From Pseudomonas sp. SORT22 (GTDB lineage Bacteria > Pseudomonadota > Gammaproteobacteria > Pseudomonadales > Pseudomonadaceae), in assembly GCF_018417635.1 (NCBI RefSeq), contig NZ_CP071007.1, forward strand, positions 3,968,501 through 4,032,500: DNA of 64,000 nucleotides. Direction: 5' to 3'. The position numbers were made by a program, and so were the translations under genes. Under the pieces are notes generated by a model that saw nothing but the letters and a program-made list of their open reading frames with translations, searched no databases and had not been told where the DNA came from. Positions 1 to 11,722 of the stretch are shown in pieces (position 1 is the first letter of the stretch; every line of letters starts with the position of its first letter).

Positions 1-551
1 GCCCCTTGCGCCGCGTCCACATGCAGCAAGGCGCCATGCTGGCGTACAACCTCGGCCAGCGCCGGGATATCGTTGACGGTCCCCAGCTCGTTATTCACCA
101 GCATCAGTGAAACCAGGAAGGTATCTTCGCGCAGGGCTGCGCGAAGCGCTTCGGTTGTGATCAGGCCCTGGGCGTCGGGCGCGAGCAAGGTCAGCTCGAA
201 TCCGTTTTGCTCAAGCTGGCGAACGGTATCGAGCACCGCCTTGTGTTCGATCTGGCTGGTAATGATGTGACCACCCTGGCGCCCCTGGGCGAGGCCCTTG
301 AGCGCCAGGTTGTTCGATTCGGTCGCCCCCGAGGTCCAGACGATCTGCCCGGCCTGCGCCCCCACCAGCCCGGCAACCTGGGCACGGGCATTCTCCACGG
401 CCGTGCGCGCGTTCTGCCCGTAGTAATGGGAGCTGGAGGCCGGATTGCCAAAATTGCCCGAGGCGCCCAGACAGCTGACCATGGCCTGGATGACTCGCTC
501 GTCGACCGGTGTCGTGGCGGCGTAGTCGAAATACAGCGGAAGATCGTTCAT
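1..551 (-). CDS. Cysteine desulfurase / class V aminotransferase family protein, N-terminal part
   Basis: This is a PLP enzyme of the NifS/IscS family, expected to remove sulfur from cysteine for Fe-S cluster or other sulfur metabolism. Only about 183 N-terminal residues are present; the gene runs off the left edge. Visible family marks are the N-terminal [10 protein letters not shown] segment, then [12 protein letters not shown], then [10 protein letters not shown] (the PLP phosphate-contact region) and the [15 protein letters not shown] segment with the histidine that stacks on PLP. The catalytic lysine and cysteine loop lie outside the window. The ATG at 551 is chosen because it starts exactly before the conserved FDYAATTP strand and has a purine-rich AGAGAG upstream. 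It is divergent from the DUF3182 gene. It could be a group II (SufS-like) or group I enzyme; the fragment does not decide this. Confidence 0.85.
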   Translation of the reverse strand, partial: MNDLPLYFDYAATTPVDERVIQAMVSCLGASGNFGNPASSSHYYGQNARTAVENARAQVAGLVGAQAGQIVWTSGATESNNLALKGLAQGRQGGHIITSQIEHKAVLDTVRQLEQNGFELTLLAPDAQGLITTEALRAALREDTFLVSLMLVNNELGTVNDIPALAEVVRQHGALLHVDAAQG

Positions 552-771
552 GACAGCAGGCTCTCTGGTTGTCGTCGCCATGCAAAGCAGACGTTGCCTA
601 AATCCGTGTAGGGAAAGTGCAACGCCATAGTGCACCAGCCACCAATAGAACTATAAATTATCAATTTTCATATTTATATAACCTAAAAAACCATCCTTCA
701 GTCACTCACCCTGAACTTCTGCCACTCATGGACTTCACATTCAGTACAGCCCGGCAAGGGAGGATCTGCCC

Positions 772-1881
772 ATGCTCCGATCGACAGACCGCAAGCAAGG
801 CGTGGTGCTGCTGGATACCCGTCAAAGTACACCCGAACACGAACACAGTGTGCACCTCAAGCTCGCCGAACGGCTCGCGCAGTTGTTCCACACCGGGGTG
901 GTCAGCCCTGCCCAGCCGCCGACGGCAAAACAGAACTTCTACTACCTGCCCACTGAAACCCTGATCGGTGCCGAACGCTATCGGGCAATGGGCATTGGTG
1001 CACCGACCGATCTGTTTGGCGGCCTGGTCAGCCAGCCGTTTATGGCCACCAAGGCGATTTCCCACCCGATTGCGGCCGATGCGCGTTTTCCGCTGGGCTG
1101 GAGCAATGATTTCGCCCGGCTGGCCCAGGATGCGCTGCTTCGTGGCTACAGCGTCTTTAGCCTCGACGATGCCCTGCGCGCCGCACAATTGCTGTTGCGC
1201 GAGGGGCCCCTGCGCCTCAAGCCGGTACGCGCCACCGCAGGCCGCGGGCAATCCGTGATCGACAACATGAAAGGCCTGGAACAGGCACTGGGCGCCATGG
1301 ATGAACAGGAAATAGCCCTCTGGGGCCTGACCCTGGAGGAGAACCTCAGCCAGGTGCAGACCTTCAGCGTCGGCCAGGCCCTGGTCGCCGGCATCCTCTG
1401 CAGCTACTACGGCACCCAACAGTTGACCCGCGACCATCAGGGCGAGGAGATCTACGGCGGGTCGGACCTGGTGCTGGTGCGCGGTGACTACGACGACCTG
1501 CTGCAACTGCAACTGGAAGATCACCTGCGCCTGGCCATTACCCAGGCCAGGACCTACGAACAGGCCGCGCTGCAGAGCTTCCCTGGGTTTATTGCCTCAC
1601 GGCGCAACTATGACGTGGCACGCGGCCTTAACAGCCAGGGCAAGCTGCGCAGCGGCGTGCTCGAACAATCCTGGCGCATCGGTGGTGCCAGCAGTGCCGA
1701 GGTACTGGCGCTGCAGGCGTTTGCCGCTGACCCGGCGCTGATGCGCGTGCGCGCCTCCACCCATGAAGCCTTCGACGCGCCTGAGCTGCCCGCCGATGCG
1801 ACGATTTTCTATCAGGGGGACGACAGTGAACTCGGACGAGTCTGCAAATACGCACGGATCCGCGACTATGACCATCCATAG
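772..1881 (+). CDS. DUF3182 family protein
   Basis: A 369-residue protein that I recognise as the uncharacterised DUF3182 family of proteobacteria. The central part (about residues 120-300) has the feel of an ATP-grasp-like fold: a basic strand with LKPVRATAGRGQS, then an acidic strand with WGLTLEEN, but I cannot confirm a complete nucleotide site. No signal peptide or membrane segment is seen. The ATG at 772 follows GGGAGGA at a normal distance. The last 14 bases overlap the start of the downstream hydrolase gene, so the two are almost certainly co-translated. A cellular role is not known. Confidence 0.8.
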   Translation: MLRSTDRKQGVVLLDTRQSTPEHEHSVHLKLAERLAQLFHTGVVSPAQPPTAKQNFYYLPTETLIGAERYRAMGIGAPTDLFGGLVSQPFMATKAISHPIAADARFPLGWSNDFARLAQDALLRGYSVFSLDDALRAAQLLLREGPLRLKPVRATAGRGQSVIDNMKGLEQALGAMDEQEIALWGLTLEENLSQVQTFSVGQALVAGILCSYYGTQQLTRDHQGEEIYGGSDLVLVRGDYDDLLQLQLEDHLRLAITQARTYEQAALQSFPGFIASRRNYDVARGLNSQGKLRSGVLEQSWRIGGASSAEVLALQAFAADPALMRVRASTHEAFDAPELPADATIFYQGDDSELGRVCKYARIRDYDHP

Positions 1882-2638
1882 CGAAGCGATCGAGATTCCG
1901 GTCGATGGCGAGAGCATCGCCGGAACCATCGTCAGCCCCAGTGCCAAGGTGCCCGCCATCCTCTTTGTGCACGGCTGGGGTGGCAGCCAGCAACGCGACC
2001 TGGCCAGGGCCAAGCAGATCACCGGCCTTGGCTGCGTGTGCATGACCTTCGACCTGCGTGGCCACGAGAAGACCGAAAGCCAGCGCCTGAGCGTTACCCG
2101 CGAGCAGAACCTCGCTGACCTGGTTGGCGCCTATGATCGGCTGGTCAGTCATCCGGCAGTCGACAGCAGCGCCATCGCCCTGATCGGCAGCAGCTACGGC
2201 GGCTACCTGGCGACCCTGCTGACGGCCTTGCGCCCGGTCAAATGGCTGGCATTACGGGTGCCGGCGCTGTACTGGGATGAGGAATGGAAGCTGCCCAAAC
2301 AAGCCCTCGACCGCCAGCGTCTGAGCGACTACCGTCAGCGCCCGCTCGCGCCGGCAGACAACCGTGCACTGGGCGCCTGCGCCGAGTTTGCCGGCGATGT
2401 GCTGCTGGTGGAGTCGGAACAGGACGACTTCGTGCCACACAGCACCTTGATGAGTTATCGCTCAGCCTTCGTCAGTGCCCATTCGCTGACCCACCGGATC
2501 GTCGACGGCGCCGACCACGCGCTGTCCAGCGACCGCAGCCAGAAGGCCTACAGCTCTATTCTCAGTGCCTGGATCAGCGAAATGGTCATTGGCGCGCGAC
2601 TTGACCGCTACCCGCATCATTCACCCTGGTACTCCTGA
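1868..2638 (+). CDS. Alpha/beta hydrolase family protein
   Basis: A 256-residue cytoplasmic alpha/beta hydrolase. The oxyanion-hole motif HGWGG is at 35-39, the nucleophile elbow GSSYGG puts the catalytic serine at 109, an acidic pair at 186-187 (EQDDFVP) supplies the aspartate, and DGADHAL gives His 217. Substrate is unknown; the family covers esterases, peptidases and dienelactone-type hydrolases. The ATG at 1868 lies inside the end of the DUF3182 gene and is preferred over an in-frame codon 105 bases upstream, which would read through DUF3182 coding sequence. Its 3' end overlaps the convergent ABM monooxygenase by 18 bases. Confidence 0.85.
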   Translation: MTIHSEAIEIPVDGESIAGTIVSPSAKVPAILFVHGWGGSQQRDLARAKQITGLGCVCMTFDLRGHEKTESQRLSVTREQNLADLVGAYDRLVSHPAVDSSAIALIGSSYGGYLATLLTALRPVKWLALRVPALYWDEEWKLPKQALDRQRLSDYRQRPLAPADNRALGACAEFAGDVLLVESEQDDFVPHSTLMSYRSAFVSAHSLTHRIVDGADHALSSDRSQKAYSSILSAWISEMVIGARLDRYPHHSPWYS

Positions 2639-2998
2639 GTCCATAGGCAGTTGGCAGTGCAGCCCGTGCTCGGCTGTACGCGCCAGGCTGCTGAGGGTCT
2701 GGAAGGCATTGAAGTTCACGCTTCTGGCCTGGTGCTGGCGAATCAGTTGCAGGAACGGCTCCTGCTCGAAACTGCTGACAGCAGCCTCCCAGGCAGTACG
2801 CGACCGCCACTGCAGGTATTGCAATACCCGGCTGCCATCATCGCTGGCCTGGATACTGGCAGCGACCAGGCCGTTGTGCTGCACGGCAAGGTACTCGCTG
2901 CGCAGCACCAGCGCCTGGGCCAGCGCGTGTTGACGATCCGGCGCCACCTCGAACTCGATCATCTGGGTAAAACACAGGCTGTTGTCTGAAACCAGCAT
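2621..2998 (-). CDS. ABM-domain (antibiotic biosynthesis monooxygenase) protein, SoxR target
   Basis: A 125-residue protein with a dimeric ferredoxin-like ABM fold: N-terminal strand FTQMIEFEVAPDR, helix DRQHALAQALV, then QYLQWRSRTAWEAAVSS, the typical tryptophan-containing second half. Family members are cofactor-free oxygenases acting on quinone-like aromatics. It is transcribed away from soxR, and the 88-base gap carries a near-perfect SoxR operator inside a 19-base-spaced promoter pointing at this gene. In P. aeruginosa an ABM protein next to soxR is a known SoxR-regulon member, so a role in redox-cycling drug or pigment detoxification is a fair inference. GGGAG precedes the ATG at a good distance. 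Confidence 0.85.
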   Translation of the reverse strand: MLVSDNSLCFTQMIEFEVAPDRQHALAQALVLRSEYLAVQHNGLVAASIQASDDGSRVLQYLQWRSRTAWEAAVSSFEQEPFLQLIRQHQARSVNFNAFQTLSSLARTAEHGLHCQLPMDSGVPG

Positions 2999-3042
2999 GA
3001 AGCTACTCCCTCTGCCTTTGCACTTGCGGTGCGATGGCAGGC

Positions 3043-3073
3043 AGGGTAAAACCTCGAGTTAACTAGAGGTCAA
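3043..3073 (-). promoter_or_regulatory. SoxR-controlled promoter with SoxR box
   Basis: On the minus strand, TTGACC (3073-3068) and TACCCT (3048-3043) form a promoter with a 19-base spacer, the long spacing typical of MerR-family activated promoters. Centred in the spacer is the dyad CCTCGAGTTAACTAGAGG (3052-3069), which differs from the well-known enterobacterial SoxR site only at a symmetric pair of positions. It should drive the ABM monooxygenase gene when SoxR is oxidised. Confidence 0.9.
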
Positions 3074-3086
3074 GAGAAATCCTGTC

Positions 3087-3551
3087 ATGCCCGATACCGC
3101 CCAGAGCGCCCTCAGCGTCGGCCAACTGTCGGCGCGCAGCGGCGTGGCCGTGACCGCCCTGCATTTCTACGAAAGCAAAGGCCTGATCTACAGCACCCGC
3201 AGCGCCGGCAACCAGCGCCGATACCCGCGCGAAACCCTGCGTCGGGTGGCGGTGATCAAGATGGCGCAACGCCTGGGTATTCCCTTGGCCACCATTCATG
3301 CCGCGTTGCAAACGCTGCCGGTGGGCCGTGCACCGAGCGTGAAGGACTGGCAACGGCTATCGGAGCAATGGCGCCAGGACCTGACCCGGCGCATCGACAA
3401 GCTGATGGTGCTGCGCGACCAGCTCGACGGCTGCATCGGCTGCGGCTGCATGTCGCTGCAAAGCTGCCCGCTGCGCAACTGTGACGACCAGCTCGGCGAA
3501 CAGGGCCCCGGGCCGCAACTGCTGGAGCCTGGCGCCGAACACGACGACTAA
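3087..3551 (+). CDS. soxR: Redox-sensitive transcriptional activator SoxR
   Basis: A 154-residue MerR-family regulator. The N-terminal winged helix-turn-helix (about 9-75) has the family segment [11 protein letters not shown] and NQRRYPR. A dimerisation helix follows, then the [2Fe-2S] site C116-x2-C119-x-C121-x5-C127, which is diagnostic for SoxR. Pseudomonads lack SoxS, so SoxR acts directly on its targets. The divergent ABM gene with the SoxR box is the obvious one. The stop codon overlaps the convergent FAD-binding protein gene by four bases. Confidence 0.97.
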   Translation: MPDTAQSALSVGQLSARSGVAVTALHFYESKGLIYSTRSAGNQRRYPRETLRRVAVIKMAQRLGIPLATIHAALQTLPVGRAPSVKDWQRLSEQWRQDLTRRIDKLMVLRDQLDGCIGCGCMSLQSCPLRNCDDQLGEQGPGPQLLEPGAEHDD

Positions 3552-4972
3552 CGGCCCGTGCCGGCCAGAAGCTGCGCCAGCGCCTTGGCCTGCAAGGCCA
3601 CGTCGGTCACCGATGTGCTCTCCCACCACAACCCGCGCAGCGGCGGGCCCATGGCAAACAGCTGCGAACTGTAGCGGCCCTCGCCATCCTGCACCGCGCC
3701 CTGGGCGTTTGCGGCGATGCCCAGGGCCAGCGGCCCCGGCTGGATCAGCCGGCGTTGCAGCAAATTCTGCGGCAAGGGCCGGGCCACCCGGCGCCAGTCG
3801 TACTCAATACCGGTGGAATTGATCAGGGCGTCGGCGCTGATCCGCTCGACCTGCGTTTGCCCGCGAAAGCGCAGCTTGACCACCGGCAGGCGGTCGGCGC
3901 CGGTTTCGACCCCTTGTAACGACGCCGCATGAATCCGCAATCGCCCTGCTTCGATCAACTGCGCCAGCAATGCCGCTCCCGGCGGTGGCGATCGATGATG
4001 ATGGCTCTCCCACCAGGGCCGCACATGGCGCACGAACTGGCGCTTGTGACGCTCGCTGGCCTGGCTCCAGAGCCTGCCGATATGCACGCGCACGGTGTCC
4101 AGGGGCGCCTGCCAGTCGATGCCCTGCTGCTGGGCCAAGCGGCACTGATTGCGCAAGGCCCGCAGCAGTTGCAATGGACTGCGCAGTGACAGGTCCGCAG
4201 CGAGAAAATCTTCCCATGCCGGCGGTTGACGACGTACATGAGGTAGCAGGCCGTGGCGCGAAAACACCTCGATCGGGCCGCGATGGCCGGCTGCCTGCAG
4301 CGACACCACGGCGTCGACCATGGTCAACCCGGAACCGATAATGACCACCCGGCCGTCCGGGTTGATCGACCGCATGGCCTGGATATCCCAGGGGTCCACA
4401 CAGGCGCTGTTGAAAGCATTGTCGCCGCGTTGGGGAGTACGCGCGGCGGCAAACATGCCGGTGGCCAGGACGGCCCGGCTGGCGCGTAAGGTCCGACCGT
4501 CGGCCAGGCTTACGCTGAGCCCCAGTTCATCCACCGCCAGGTCCAGCGCCTCGGCCTGAACATGCTCAAGCCACGAGCCCTGCTGCGCACCCACCGCCTG
4601 CGCCTCGGCCAGGCGCTGACGGACATACACGCCAAACAGCCCGCGAGGCGCAAACAGCTCTGTCACCGGTACCCCTTGCGCGGCCGACTCTGGCCAGCCT
4701 CCGGCAGCAATGTGCTGGCCCAGCCACTGGCTCAGATCATCGGCGTTGTCCGGGTCGACACTCATGCGCGCGGCATTGCCGTTGAGGGTGTGCCCCAGGT
4801 GCGTGGCGCTGTAGGCTTCGCCGCGCCCCAGTTCATCGCGTGGCTCGACGACCAGTACACGGCGCTGGCCAGCTTGGCGCAGCAACTGCGCCGCGAGCAG
4901 CGCTGCGCTCAAGCCACCGCCGATGATCAGCACATCAGCCGCAGGGTTGTTGGGGTGTTCAGGGGCGCTCAT
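3548..4972 (-). CDS. FAD/NAD(P)-binding protein (HpyO/NAD_binding_9-like oxidoreductase)
   Basis: A 474-residue flavoprotein. The dinucleotide-binding motif [10 protein letters not shown] is at 18-27, followed by the acidic strand end [16 protein letters not shown] second Rossmann motif, [14 protein letters not shown], lies near residue 210, and ALINSTG near the C terminus marks the FAD-closing strand. This arrangement fits the 'FAD-NAD(P)-binding' family related to hydroxyacylglutathione/uridylyltransferase-like HpyO proteins; the substrate is unknown. The gene starts 78 bases downstream of the GlxA-type regulator on the same strand and may be co-transcribed with it. Confidence 0.75.
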   Translation of the reverse strand: MSAPEHPNNPAADVLIIGGGLSAALLAAQLLRQAGQRRVLVVEPRDELGRGEAYSATHLGHTLNGNAARMSVDPDNADDLSQWLGQHIAAGGWPESAAQGVPVTELFAPRGLFGVYVRQRLAEAQAVGAQQGSWLEHVQAEALDLAVDELGLSVSLADGRTLRASRAVLATGMFAAARTPQRGDNAFNSACVDPWDIQAMRSINPDGRVVIIGSGLTMVDAVVSLQAAGHRGPIEVFSRHGLLPHVRRQPPAWEDFLAADLSLRSPLQLLRALRNQCRLAQQQGIDWQAPLDTVRVHIGRLWSQASERHKRQFVRHVRPWWESHHHRSPPPGAALLAQLIEAGRLRIHAASLQGVETGADRLPVVKLRFRGQTQVERISADALINSTGIEYDWRRVARPLPQNLLQRRLIQPGPLALGIAANAQGAVQDGEGRYSSQLFAMGPPLRGLWWESTSVTDVALQAKALAQLLAGTGR

Positions 4973-5050
4973 GGCGTTCTCCGTCTTGTTTGCAACGGAT
5001 AATAGGCAACAAAACGCCAGGTGCGCAGCCCGGCCTGTACCAAAGTAGGA

Positions 5051-6031
5051 TCAAGCCACCACAGCGGTGAGTCGGCGCCGGTAGTCGCTGGGGGCAAGGC
5101 CGGTGACCTTGAAGAACACTTTGCGAAACGCGCCCGGGTCCTGATAGCCGACACCCCAGGCGATCTGGTCGATTGAGCGGTTGGTGAACTCAAGCATGCG
5201 GCAAGCCCGCCCGACCCTGACCTGCTGGCAGTACTCGGTGGGTTTAAGGCCCGTGGCGCTGCGAAAGCGGCGCAGGAAAGTGCGCTGCTCAAGGCCGGCA
5301 CACGCGGCCATGGCCGCCAGCGACACCTCACGCGCGCCACTGCCCTGCAACCAGTGCTGGACCTTGAGCACCGCCTCATCGCCGTGGTCCAGCCGAGGGC
5401 TGAAGACGCTGCCGGGGTGCTGCCCGCCGCTGACCCGTTCGACCGCCAGGAACCGCGCAGTCTCCGCCGCCAGGGTTTCGCCCAGGAAACGCTCGACCAG
5501 TTTCAGGCCCAGATCGGTCCAGGCCATCAACCCGGCCGAGGTGATGATGTCGCCGTCATCGAGCAGCGGCAGGTTGGCTTCGACCTGCACCTGCGCAAAG
5601 CGCTCGGCCAGTGATTGCGCGAAATTCCAGTGGGTGGTCGCCGGGCGCCCGTCAAGCAGGCCGCTGGCGGCGATGAAGAACACCCCGACGCAAACCGACA
5701 CCAGCAACGCGCCGTCCGCATGCCATTGACGCAGGCTGGCACAGTAGCGATCGAGCAGTTCGGGCGAGGGCGCCTGGGTCAGGCTCGGCGGGATGATCAT
5801 GGCCCGCAGCGGGTGCAGGCTGCCTGGGTGCGTGTCGAAGGTTACCTGCAGTTGCTGATCAGGCCCCTCGCTCCAATGGCTGACGCGCAGTGCGGGCCGC
5901 TCCAGCGCCCCCAACTCCAGGCGCAGGCGGTTGGCCACGGCAAACAGATCGGTCAGGCCATGCACGGCGGCCAGTTGCGCGCCGGGATAAACCAGCACGC
6001 CAATTTCCAGAGTGTCCTGCGCCGCTGCCAT
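5051..6031 (-). CDS. GlxA family (DJ-1/PfpI plus AraC HTH) transcriptional regulator
   Basis: A 326-residue regulator with an N-terminal class I glutamine-amidotransferase-like domain (about 8-190, with IGVLVYPGAQLAAVHGL and SVCVGVFFIAASGLL around the nucleophile-elbow cysteine) and a C-terminal AraC double helix-turn-helix (about 220-320, with IAWGVGYQDPGAFRKVF). Related proteins such as GbdR, CdhR and ArgR sense small nitrogenous metabolites. An upstream in-frame extension of 41 residues is rejected because the DJ-1 domain begins directly after the ATG at 6031. It is divergent from the isochorismatase-like gene, which is its most likely target. Confidence 0.85.
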   Translation of the reverse strand: MAAAQDTLEIGVLVYPGAQLAAVHGLTDLFAVANRLRLELGALERPALRVSHWSEGPDQQLQVTFDTHPGSLHPLRAMIIPPSLTQAPSPELLDRYCASLRQWHADGALLVSVCVGVFFIAASGLLDGRPATTHWNFAQSLAERFAQVQVEANLPLLDDGDIITSAGLMAWTDLGLKLVERFLGETLAAETARFLAVERVSGGQHPGSVFSPRLDHGDEAVLKVQHWLQGSGAREVSLAAMAACAGLEQRTFLRRFRSATGLKPTEYCQQVRVGRACRMLEFTNRSIDQIAWGVGYQDPGAFRKVFFKVTGLAPSDYRRRLTAVVA

Positions 6032-6138
6032 TGTCAGTTTTTCCCGCCAATTTGTCGTTCGCGCCAATCCGCAAGCGCATCGTCCAAGCCTATAACTATC
6101 ACCACGCCACAACCACTCCCCAACACGAGGCTTTTGAC

Positions 6139-6696
6139 ATGAGCAAGCAGGCACTGATCGTCATCGATATCCAGAACGATTACTTCCCCGGCGGCAAATG
6201 GACCCTGGATGGTGCCGATGCGGCAGCCGACAACGCCGCCAGCATCCTTGAGGCCGCCCGCGCCCGCGGCGACCTGGTGGTGCATGTACGCCACGAGTTC
6301 GAGTCCGAAGACGCGCCGTTCTTCACCCCGGGCTCGCAAGGTGCGCAGATTCACCCCAAGGCCGCCAGCCGCGCAGGCGAGCCGGTGCTGCTCAAGCACA
6401 AGGTCAATTCGTTCCTGGGTACCGGGCTCAAGCAGTTGCTGGACGAGCAGAACGTCAGCGAACTCACGGTGATCGGCAGCATGAGCCACATGTGCATCGA
6501 TGCCGTCTGCCGCGCGGCGGCCGATTACGGCTATGGCGTCACCGTGGTTCACGATGCCTGCGCGACCCGCGCCCTGGAGTTCAACGGTATCACCGTGCCG
6601 GCGGCGCAGGTGCATGCAGCCTTTATGGCATCGCTGGCCTTCGCCTACGCCCAGGTGATTTCCACCGAGCACTACCTGACCGACACCAAGCGCTGA
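6139..6696 (+). CDS. Cysteine hydrolase, isochorismatase-like family
   Basis: A 185-residue enzyme of the isochorismatase-like hydrolase superfamily. The catalytic triad is visible: Asp10 in ALIVIDIQNDY, Lys86 in LLKHKVNSF, and Cys119 in GSMSHMCIDA, followed by the usual cis-peptide-type segment. Cysteine at this position means an amidase or nicotinamidase-like reaction rather than isochorismate cleavage. ATG at 6139 is chosen because the family starts with the ALIVIDIQNDYF strand; the 83 residues of open frame upstream have no homologous look. It lies divergent to a GlxA-type regulator with a 107-base gap. Confidence 0.9.
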   Translation: MSKQALIVIDIQNDYFPGGKWTLDGADAAADNAASILEAARARGDLVVHVRHEFESEDAPFFTPGSQGAQIHPKAASRAGEPVLLKHKVNSFLGTGLKQLLDEQNVSELTVIGSMSHMCIDAVCRAAADYGYGVTVVHDACATRALEFNGITVPAAQVHAAFMASLAFAYAQVISTEHYLTDTKR

Positions 6697-6717
6697 GTGC
6701 CGTGACCCGCCGCGGGC

Positions 6718-7293
6718 TCAGATCACCACATTGCGCACGAAGCGGGTCGCCACCTCGCCGTCATTGCGATAGGCATAGCGGCGATTGCTGGCAAAGGTGA
6801 AGAACTCGCCAGCATTGAGCCGCAGTTGCTGCCCTTCGACCTCCAGGGTCAGGCATCCTTCGAACACAAACAACTGCTCGCTCCAGCCATCGGCATCGGG
6901 CTCGCAGGGGTAGACCTCACCGGGTTCCAGGCGCCACTCCCAGAGTTCGACCTCCCGGGTGGCGGCGGAGCTTGCCAGCAGCACGGCCTTGCTGCCGGGA
7001 TGCACACCGGCCCAGGCCAGTTCGTTGATGCGGCTCGGGTCGCGGTTATCCGGCGCCTTGATCAAGTCACTGAAGGCAACTTGCAGGGCTTCGGCGATCA
7101 GATCCAGAGTAGTCAGACTGACATTCTTTTCGCCGGCCTCGATGGCCACCAGCATGCGCCGGCTGACCCCGGACTTTTGCGCCAGGGCACTCTGGCTCAA
7201 CTGGGCAGCATGGCGCAGGCGACGAATGTTCTGGCTGACATGCTGAAGCACCGAGGCGCGTTGAGGGGAATCTTTGTGCACTATATTGCTCAT
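6718..7293 (-). CDS. XRE family transcriptional regulator with cupin sensor domain
   Basis: A 191-residue regulator. The N-terminal Cro/C1-type helix-turn-helix (about 15-75) contains LSQSALAQKSGVSRRMLVAIEAGEKNVS. The C-terminal cupin (about 100-190) has ELWEWRLEPGEVYP and the closing strand LRLNAGEFFTFASN. Proteins of this shape usually repress a neighbouring transporter or catabolic gene and sense a small ligand in the cupin. It is divergent from a DMT transporter, and a perfect palindrome lies in the 72-base gap. The open frame extends far upstream on this strand, but that part is antisense to the transporter and is not coding. Confidence 0.88.
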   Translation of the reverse strand: MSNIVHKDSPQRASVLQHVSQNIRRLRHAAQLSQSALAQKSGVSRRMLVAIEAGEKNVSLTTLDLIAEALQVAFSDLIKAPDNRDPSRINELAWAGVHPGSKAVLLASSAATREVELWEWRLEPGEVYPCEPDADGWSEQLFVFEGCLTLEVEGQQLRLNAGEFFTFASNRRYAYRNDGEVATRFVRNVVI

Positions 7294-7306
7294 CAATAGG
7301 GGTTGC

Positions 7307-7318
7307 GCAGTATACTGC
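7307..7318. promoter_or_regulatory. Palindromic operator candidate between XRE regulator and DMT transporter
   Basis: GCAGTATACTGC is a perfect 12-base palindrome 14 bases upstream of the XRE start and 47 bases upstream of the transporter start. Its centre TATACT would serve as a -10 box for the transporter. XRE-cupin regulators commonly bind such sites; binding here is inferred. Confidence 0.5.
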
Positions 7319-7365
7319 CCACTTTCGCCGCAATTGTGCGTCGACCCTCTTCCGTGTGCAAGGCC

Positions 7366-8313
7366 ATGACCCCAACGAACTCCGCTGAACGCCCTTCCGT
7401 TTCCTTCCGGCTGAGCAAGGCCGAACTGGTGCTGGTGTTTATCACTATGCTCTGGGGCGGCACCTTTTTGCTGGTGCATAACGTGATGACGGTCAGCGGG
7501 CCGATGTTCTTCGTCGGTTTGCGCTTTGCCGCCGCGGCCTTGTTCGTCGGTCTGGTGACGGCCCGCTCGCTGCCGGGCCTGACCGCTACCGAACTCAAAG
7601 CCGGGGTGTTGATCGGTGTATCGATCATGCTTGGCTACGGCCTGCAGACCGTTGGCCTGCAAACCATCAGCAGCAGCCAGTCGGCATTCATCACCGCCCT
7701 GTACGTACCCTTCGTGCCCTTGCTGCAATGGCTGGTGCTGGGCCGCCGCCCGGGCCTGATGCCAAGCCTGGGTATCTGCCTGGCGTTTGCCGGCCTGATG
7801 CTGCTGGCAGGCCCCGGTGGTGGTTCGCTGCAGTTCAGTCCGGGGGAAATCGCCACCCTGGTCAGCGCCGTAGCCATTGCCGCAGAAATCATCCTGATCA
7901 GCCGCTACGCCGGCCAGGTGGATGTTCGCCGGGTAACCGTCGTGCAACTGGCCACCGCCTCGGCGCTGTCGTTCATGATGGTGGTACCGACCCAGGAGCG
8001 CCTGCCGGACTTCTCCTGGCTGTTGCTGCTCAGCGCCGTGGGCCTGGGGGCGATGAGCGCGGTGATCCAGGTGGCGATGAACTGGGCACAGAAATCGGTC
8101 TCGCCAACCCGTGCCACGCTGATTTATGCCGGTGAACCGGTGTGGGCCGGCATCGTCGGGCGCATTGCCGGCGAGCGCCTGCCAGGCGTGGCCCTGCTTG
8201 GGGGTTTGCTGATCGTCGTCGCCGTGGTGGTCAGCGAGCTGAAGTTTCGCCGCCGTAACCAAGAGCAGACGAGTCTCGAGGCCCACGCCGAAGAACGCGA
8301 ACCGGGTCTGTGA
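7366..8313 (+). CDS. DMT superfamily transporter (EamA domains)
   Basis: A 315-residue inner-membrane protein with about ten hydrophobic helices arranged as two EamA repeats (about 15-145 and 155-295). The first helix has the family pattern FITMLWGGTFLLVHN and the end of repeat one is LGICLAFAGLMLLAG. Such proteins export or import amino acids or other metabolites by proton exchange; the substrate is not predictable. ATG at 7366 follows AAGG and is preferred over an in-frame start 63 bases upstream that would extend over the promoter and operator. Likely regulated by the divergent XRE-cupin protein. Confidence 0.85.
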   Translation: MTPTNSAERPSVSFRLSKAELVLVFITMLWGGTFLLVHNVMTVSGPMFFVGLRFAAAALFVGLVTARSLPGLTATELKAGVLIGVSIMLGYGLQTVGLQTISSSQSAFITALYVPFVPLLQWLVLGRRPGLMPSLGICLAFAGLMLLAGPGGGSLQFSPGEIATLVSAVAIAAEIILISRYAGQVDVRRVTVVQLATASALSFMMVVPTQERLPDFSWLLLLSAVGLGAMSAVIQVAMNWAQKSVSPTRATLIYAGEPVWAGIVGRIAGERLPGVALLGGLLIVVAVVVSELKFRRRNQEQTSLEAHAEEREPGL

Positions 8314-8462
8314 TCGACAAATGCAGGCTATCCTTTGAAAAAAACTGTTATAAAAAAAAGGATTGATACAGCGCTCTTGTAGGATTCTGCGACAGCTTGC
8401 GGGTTGGTGATCGACCAGTCGCCACGTATGATCCCTTACAAACTCCTGCAGATTAGAAATCT

Positions 8463-11377
<2,915 letters not shown>

Positions 11378-11378
<1 letters not shown>

Positions 11379-11722
11379 TGGAAGAAGTCATTGCAATCGC
11401 CATTGGCGTGCTCGCCGCCTCCGGGGTCTGGCTGATCCTGCGGCCACGGACCTTCCAGGTGGTCATGGGCCTGTGCCTGCTGTCGTACGGGGTCAACCTG
11501 TTCATCTTCAGCATGGGCAGCCTGTTCATCGGCAAGGAGCCGATCATCAAGGACGGCGTGCCCCAGGATCTGCTCAACTACACCGACCCGCTGCCCCAGG
11601 CCCTGGTGCTCACCGCGATCGTCATCAGCTTCGCCATGACCGCACTGTTCCTGGTGGTGCTGCTGGCATCGCGCGGTCTGACCGGGACCGACCATGTCGA
11701 TGGCCGGGAGCCTAACGAATGA
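11378..11722 (+). CDS. Na+/H+ antiporter subunit C (NuoK-like)
   Basis: A 114-residue protein with three membrane helices, the NuoK-like MrpC subunit. The first helix contains AIAIGVLAASGVWLIL, the second VVMGLCLLSYGVNLFIF and the third LVLTAIVISFAMTALFLV, where the conserved TAIVI(S/G)FA stretch is typical. The start codon shares its first base with the stop of subunit A, and its 3' end overlaps the subunit D start by four bases, so expression is translationally coupled. Confidence 0.93.

Noticed and set aside
8314..8462. Terminator or riboswitch before the antiporter operon
   Set aside because: There is an ATCCTTT/AAAGGAT dyad in an A-rich stretch (about 8329-8365) but the loop is long and no T-run follows; evidence is too weak to annotate.
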